From the NCBI GenBank assembly GCA_040235415.1, contig JBECKR010000013.1, positions 1 through 7,649 on the forward strand: a stretch of 7,649 nt of DNA, read 5' to 3'. Below the pieces are notes generated by a model. It did not search any database and was not told the origin of the DNA. It worked only from the letters and a program-made list of their open reading frames with translations. The translations under genes were made by a program, and so were the position numbers. The stretch is from JBECKR01 sp040235415. GTDB lineage: Bacteria > Acidobacteriota > Polarisedimenticolia > Polarisedimenticolales > Polarisedimenticolaceae. Shown here piece after piece: positions 4,981 through 7,649 of the stretch. Position 1 is the first letter of the stretch. Each line of letters begins with the position of its first letter.

Positions 4981-7017
4981 ATGCACGTCATCGAACCCGC
5001 ACGGCTGCGGCCCGGCGCGAGCGTGGACGACATCCCGACCGCGGAGCCCGCGGACGACGCGTCGAGCGGCGGGCCTGCCCGCCGCGTTCGGGGCACGGCG
5101 CTGATCTTGTGGGATCCCGACCGGCCCGGGAAGAAGCTCGACGCCATCGACACCGACAAGATCACGCCGGCGGCGGACTGCGTCTCCGAGAGCCTCGAGG
5201 CGCTCGACGAGCGCTGGAAGGCGGGAGCGTTCCGTTACCTCGTGCCCGACTTCCGCGAGCGGGTGCACCGCGGCGAGACGTTCGTGATCGCGGGCGACCG
5301 CTTCGCGATCGGGTCGTCGCGGGAGATGAGCCCGGCCGGCCTCAAAGGGGTCGCCGAGGAGGTCGCCCTCGAGATGGTGATCGTGTGCGGCGAGAACATG
5401 GGCGACATCTTCCGCCGTAACGCCTTCAACCTCGGGCTGCACGTCGTGCAGTGTCCCGAGGCGGTCGAGGACGCGCGCGACGGCGACGTGTTCTCGTTCG
5501 ACCCCGACTCGCGGGCGATCGAGAACGAGAGCCGCGGGAAGCGCTACGCGCCGGTGCCGCTGACGCCCAAGGAGGACGAGATCCGGCGGTCGGGGGGGAT
5601 CTTCGCCGTCGGGCGGCGCGAGCTGCGGAGGTCGGTCGAGCGGGCGCCGAGCGTCGAGTGGCCCGACGCGGCGACGGCGCGCTCGATGACGACGACCGAG
5701 CAGATCGTCTGGGCACACCGCGTCGACAAGGACGCCCGGGTCGAGCCCGGCGCGACGCTGCGGGTGTACGCCGACCTGCTCCCCGCCTCCGACGGCACGG
5801 CGCCGTTCGCGATCCACACCTTCGACCAGATCACCGGCGGCGACCGCATCTTCCCGCGGCAGGCCGCGATCGCGAACGACCACTTCGTGTTCACCGGCAA
5901 GGAGGCGGACGATCGCCAGACCTCGATCGGACGCGAGTTCGCGGAGAAGCACGGTCTCGAGCGGCCGTACTACGCGACGCCGGGCGACGGCATCTTCCAC
6001 TTCTACTTCCCCGAGCAGGGGCTCGTGTACCCGGGGCAGCTCATCCCGGGCGCGGACTCGCACAGCCGCGCGTACGGCGCGTACGGCGCGATCGGCATCG
6101 GCGTCGGGTCGACGACGCTCGGCTTCGGCTGGTCGACCGGCTACGTCTTCTTCACGGCGGCGCGGGCGCGGCGGGTTCGGTTCGTCGGGAGGCTGCAGCC
6201 CTGGGTGTCGGGCAAGGACATCGTGCTGCAGCTGCTCGGCCGTTGGGGGGCGAAGCAGTCGCAGGGGATGTCGGTCGAGCTCGTCGACGCCGAGCGGCAG
6301 CTCCCGATCGCCTACCGCAACACGATCGCGAACATGATGGCCGAGGCCGAGGCGCAGAACGGGGTGTTCGCGCCGGACGACGTGACGTACGCGTGGTACG
6401 CGGCGAAGGGGATGACGGAGCTGCCCTACCCCCGGATCGCGCCGGGCGCCGAGGCGCGCTACGCGATCGACGAGGAGATCGACCTGTCCGCGGTCGTGCC
6501 GATGATCGCGAAGCCGTTCAGCCCCGGCAACGCGTTCCCGGCCACCGAGGTCGCGAAGGAGCGGATCCCGTTCGACAAGGCGTACATCGGGTCGTGCACG
6601 AACGGAAGCTACGACGACCTGCTCTCCGCGGCGCTGGTGGTCCGGGCGGCGCGCGAGGCCGGCTACTTCGAGGCGAAGCGGGACTTCCTGATCTTCCCGG
6701 GATCGGGCGGCGTCAAGCGCGGGATCGAGCGCCCCGAGCCGCGCCTCGGCGGGGCGTCGATCGCCGACGTCCTGCGCGGCGCCGGGGGCAAGATTCGAGA
6801 CTCGTGGTGCGGCCCGTGCTTCGGGCAGGGTCCCGACGCGCTCCGGCCCGGCGAGCGGGCCATCACCTCGTTCAACCGCAACTGGCAGAACCGCATGGGG
6901 GTCGGCGGCGAGGGCTTTCTCGCGAGCCCCGCGGTCGTCGCCGCCTCGGCGCTCGCCGGCTACATGGCCCCGCCGACCGCCCTCGGCCTCGATTGGGAAC
7001 CCCGCAACTACGTCTGA
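4981..7017 (+). CDS. Aconitase/isopropylmalate-dehydratase superfamily hydro-lyase with LeuD-LeuC (swivel-first) fusion
   Basis: A 678-residue cytosolic [4Fe-4S] hydro-lyase that should dehydrate and rehydrate a hydroxy-acid such as citrate, isopropylmalate, homocitrate or methylcitrate. After a roughly 35-residue low-complexity lead, residues 37-180 are a LeuD-like swivel domain: DAIDTDKITPA (54-64), VPDF (88-91), the SSRE substrate loop (112-115) and GDIFRRNAFNLGL (141-153). A linker (about 183-238) leads to a LeuC-like catalytic domain (about 239-678). This has the Asp300-His301 pair, PGADSH (356-361), GSCTN with Cys539, CGPC with Cys610 and Cys613, and NRNWQNR (632-638) with two active-site-type arginines. 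All three cluster cysteines are present, so it looks active. The order is opposite to AcnA, mitochondrial aconitase and fungal Leu1. It matches AcnB but lacks that enzyme's N-terminal HEAT-like domain. No leucine, lysine or methylcitrate genes flank it, so the substrate is open. Confidence 0.9.
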   Translation: MHVIEPARLRPGASVDDIPTAEPADDASSGGPARRVRGTALILWDPDRPGKKLDAIDTDKITPAADCVSESLEALDERWKAGAFRYLVPDFRERVHRGETFVIAGDRFAIGSSREMSPAGLKGVAEEVALEMVIVCGENMGDIFRRNAFNLGLHVVQCPEAVEDARDGDVFSFDPDSRAIENESRGKRYAPVPLTPKEDEIRRSGGIFAVGRRELRRSVERAPSVEWPDAATARSMTTTEQIVWAHRVDKDARVEPGATLRVYADLLPASDGTAPFAIHTFDQITGGDRIFPRQAAIANDHFVFTGKEADDRQTSIGREFAEKHGLERPYYATPGDGIFHFYFPEQGLVYPGQLIPGADSHSRAYGAYGAIGIGVGSTTLGFGWSTGYVFFTAARARRVRFVGRLQPWVSGKDIVLQLLGRWGAKQSQGMSVELVDAERQLPIAYRNTIANMMAEAEAQNGVFAPDDVTYAWYAAKGMTELPYPRIAPGAEARYAIDEEIDLSAVVPMIAKPFSPGNAFPATEVAKERIPFDKAYIGSCTNGSYDDLLSAALVVRAAREAGYFEAKRDFLIFPGSGGVKRGIERPEPRLGGASIADVLRGAGGKIRDSWCGPCFGQGPDALRPGERAITSFNRNWQNRMGVGGEGFLASPAVVAASALAGYMAPPTALGLDWEPRNYV

Positions 7018-7020
7018 CTC

Positions 7021-7094
7021 GGGGACATTCCTCGGAATACACGAGAGCTTGCATCCACGGTATCAACCGTTGGAAGCTTCCGAGGAATGTCCCC
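7021..7094. repeat. 74-bp element with perfect 17-bp terminal inverted repeats (REP/MITE-like or hairpin)
   Basis: GGGGACATTCCTCGGAA at 7021-7037 is repeated exactly in inverted form as TTCCGAGGAATGTCCCC at 7078-7094. The 40-base interior contains a nested hairpin ACGGT-ATCA-ACCGT (7057-7070) and the palindrome GGAAGCTTCC (7072-7081), which overlaps the right arm. The left arm itself folds as ATTCC-TC-GGAAT (7027-7038). It begins three bases after the hydratase stop and overlaps the end of the convergent membrane-protein gene. Base composition is less GC-biased than the neighbours. No target-site duplication is visible. It could be a non-autonomous mobile repeat, a REP-type sequence, or a bidirectional transcript-end hairpin. 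No T-tract follows either arm, which argues against a standard intrinsic terminator. Confidence 0.8.
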
Positions 7095-7649
7095 AGACGA
7101 AGCGCTGGTAGAACCAGGCGAGCCCGAGGAGGGTGACGCCGAGTCCGAGCAGCGAGAACACCCGGTACAGGCCTTCGAGCTGGGCCGTGTCGTAGAGGAA
7201 CACCTTCCCCACCGCGAGCCCCATGACGGCCGCCGAAGCGACTCGGGGAAGCCCGGCTCGCAGCACGACTCCCGCGGCCAGAAGCGCGAGCGCCAGCACG
7301 ATCCAGGCCGCCGAGTAGGCGTACAGCTCGGCGTTCCCCGCCGAGCCCGCGGCCAGCACACCTCCCCGGAAGGCGTGGCGCGTCTCGAGCGTCACCCACG
7401 CGAACGCCAGCACGACCGCGGCGATCCCGTGAATGCGGGACAGCGCGACGTGCCCCGCCGCTCGCGTCCGGACCGCGAGCGCGGTCGCGAGCGCCGCGGG
7501 AAGGGCGAACGCGAGCAGGAGGAGGTTCACGACCGGCCACGGGCCGACCGCGGCCGGCTCCCACAGCGGGTTGAACACGAGCCCCTGGCCGAGCGCCGCC
7601 GCGGCGAGCGCCGCGAGCGGGATGCCCTTGTAGGCCGGGCCGAACAGCA
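7063..7649 (-). CDS. DUF2339-family polytopic membrane protein, C-terminal part (5' end outside window)
   Basis: The reading frame stays open to the right edge; the last 194 residues are present. It continues through the GTG at 7578 without a stop (LFGPAYKGIPLAAL precedes it), so that GTG is not a convincing start. The segment is strongly hydrophobic with about five or six membrane spans. It carries hallmarks of the DUF2339/COG5373 C-terminus: FNPLWEP, TLETRHAF, ELYAYSAAW, VGKVFLYDTAQLEGLYRVFSLLGLG and a final WFYQRFV. DUF2339 proteins are large inner-membrane proteins of unknown function. After QRFV the frame enters the inverted-repeat element, which encodes the closing WGHSSEASNG and the TGA at 7065-7063. 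The native tail therefore seems to have been replaced. The gene converges on the hydratase gene with 45 bases between stop codons. Confidence 0.85.
   Translation of the reverse strand, partial: LFGPAYKGIPLAALAAAALGQGLVFNPLWEPAAVGPWPVVNLLLLAFALPAALATALAVRTRAAGHVALSRIHGIAAVVLAFAWVTLETRHAFRGGVLAAGSAGNAELYAYSAAWIVLALALLAAGVVLRAGLPRVASAAVMGLAVGKVFLYDTAQLEGLYRVFSLLGLGVTLLGLAWFYQRFVWGHSSEASNG

Noticed and set aside
2891..5104. Plus-strand open frame of about 737 codons opposite the S9 peptidase gene
   Set aside because: Antisense frame with low-complexity Arg/Ala/Val/Gly composition and no domain. Long antisense frames are expected in GC-rich genes.
2778..5165. Long minus-strand open frame of about 795 codons overlapping the S9 peptidase gene in another frame
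   Set aside because: It is extremely Arg/Pro/Gly rich with no recognisable domain. The overlapping frame has a signal peptide, propeller blades and an intact catalytic triad, so this is a high-GC shadow.
7021..7094. The inverted repeat as a standard Rho-independent terminator of the hydratase
   Set aside because: The stem is strong, but the loop would be 40 bases and neither side is followed by a T-tract. A role in ending transcripts remains possible but is not supported as a canonical terminator.
5451..7136. Plus-strand open frame of about 561 codons overlapping the hydratase gene
   Set aside because: A frame-shifted reading of the hydratase, Arg-rich with no motif, while the main frame carries complete family motifs along its whole length.
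7008..7578. GTG at 7578 as the true start of the DUF2339 gene
   Set aside because: The frame stays open upstream to the window edge with hydrophobic, family-like sequence, and DUF2339 proteins are much longer, so the gene is cut by the window.

Overview
This is a high-GC window with G/C-ending codons throughout. A lipoprotein-type membrane-fusion protein and a probable outer-membrane partner indicate a diderm bacterium. Together with the large secreted S9 peptidase, this fits an Acidobacteriota-like lineage or another GC-rich diderm such as Myxococcota or Gemmatimonadota. That placement is inference: no rRNA or marker gene is present.

Layout. (1) Positions 1-2719, minus strand: a tight efflux operon transcribed right to left. 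It runs tetR-type repressor, HlyD/YbhG-type periplasmic adaptor, ABC-type ATPase, then the first 32 codons of an exported protein that leaves the window and is probably a TolC-like outer-membrane channel. Two junctions are 4-base ATGA overlaps and the third gap is 3 bases. The permease genes must lie beyond the left edge, if present. (2) Positions 2720-2781: a good sigma70-like promoter (TTGACG, 17 bases, TAGTAT) directly abutting a perfect 12-bp palindrome that looks like the repressor's own operator. (3) Positions 2810-4858, minus strand: an exported S9-family serine peptidase with a beta-propeller and an intact Ser-Asp-His triad. (4) Positions 4859-4980: a divergent intergenic region. (5) Positions 4981-7017, plus strand: an aconitase-superfamily hydratase in which a LeuD-like swivel domain is fused in front of a LeuC-like [4Fe-4S] catalytic domain, the reverse of the usual fusion order. 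(6) Positions 7021-7094: a 74-bp element bounded by perfect 17-bp inverted repeats, between two convergent genes. (7) Positions 7063-7649, minus strand: the C-terminal part of a DUF2339-type polytopic membrane protein whose last ten or so codons and stop are supplied by that element.

How the genes work together. The left half is a self-regulated exporter cassette resembling E. coli cecR-ybhGFSR (repressor, adaptor, ATPase). The peptidase and the hydratase are divergent and look unrelated to it, being housekeeping or catabolic genes. I see no CRISPR array, tRNA, rRNA, integrase or phage gene, and no convincing new defence or multi-gene system. The best leads are the swivel-first hydratase, the inverted-repeat element that edits the end of a neighbouring gene, and the ATPase whose switch histidine is replaced by proline.
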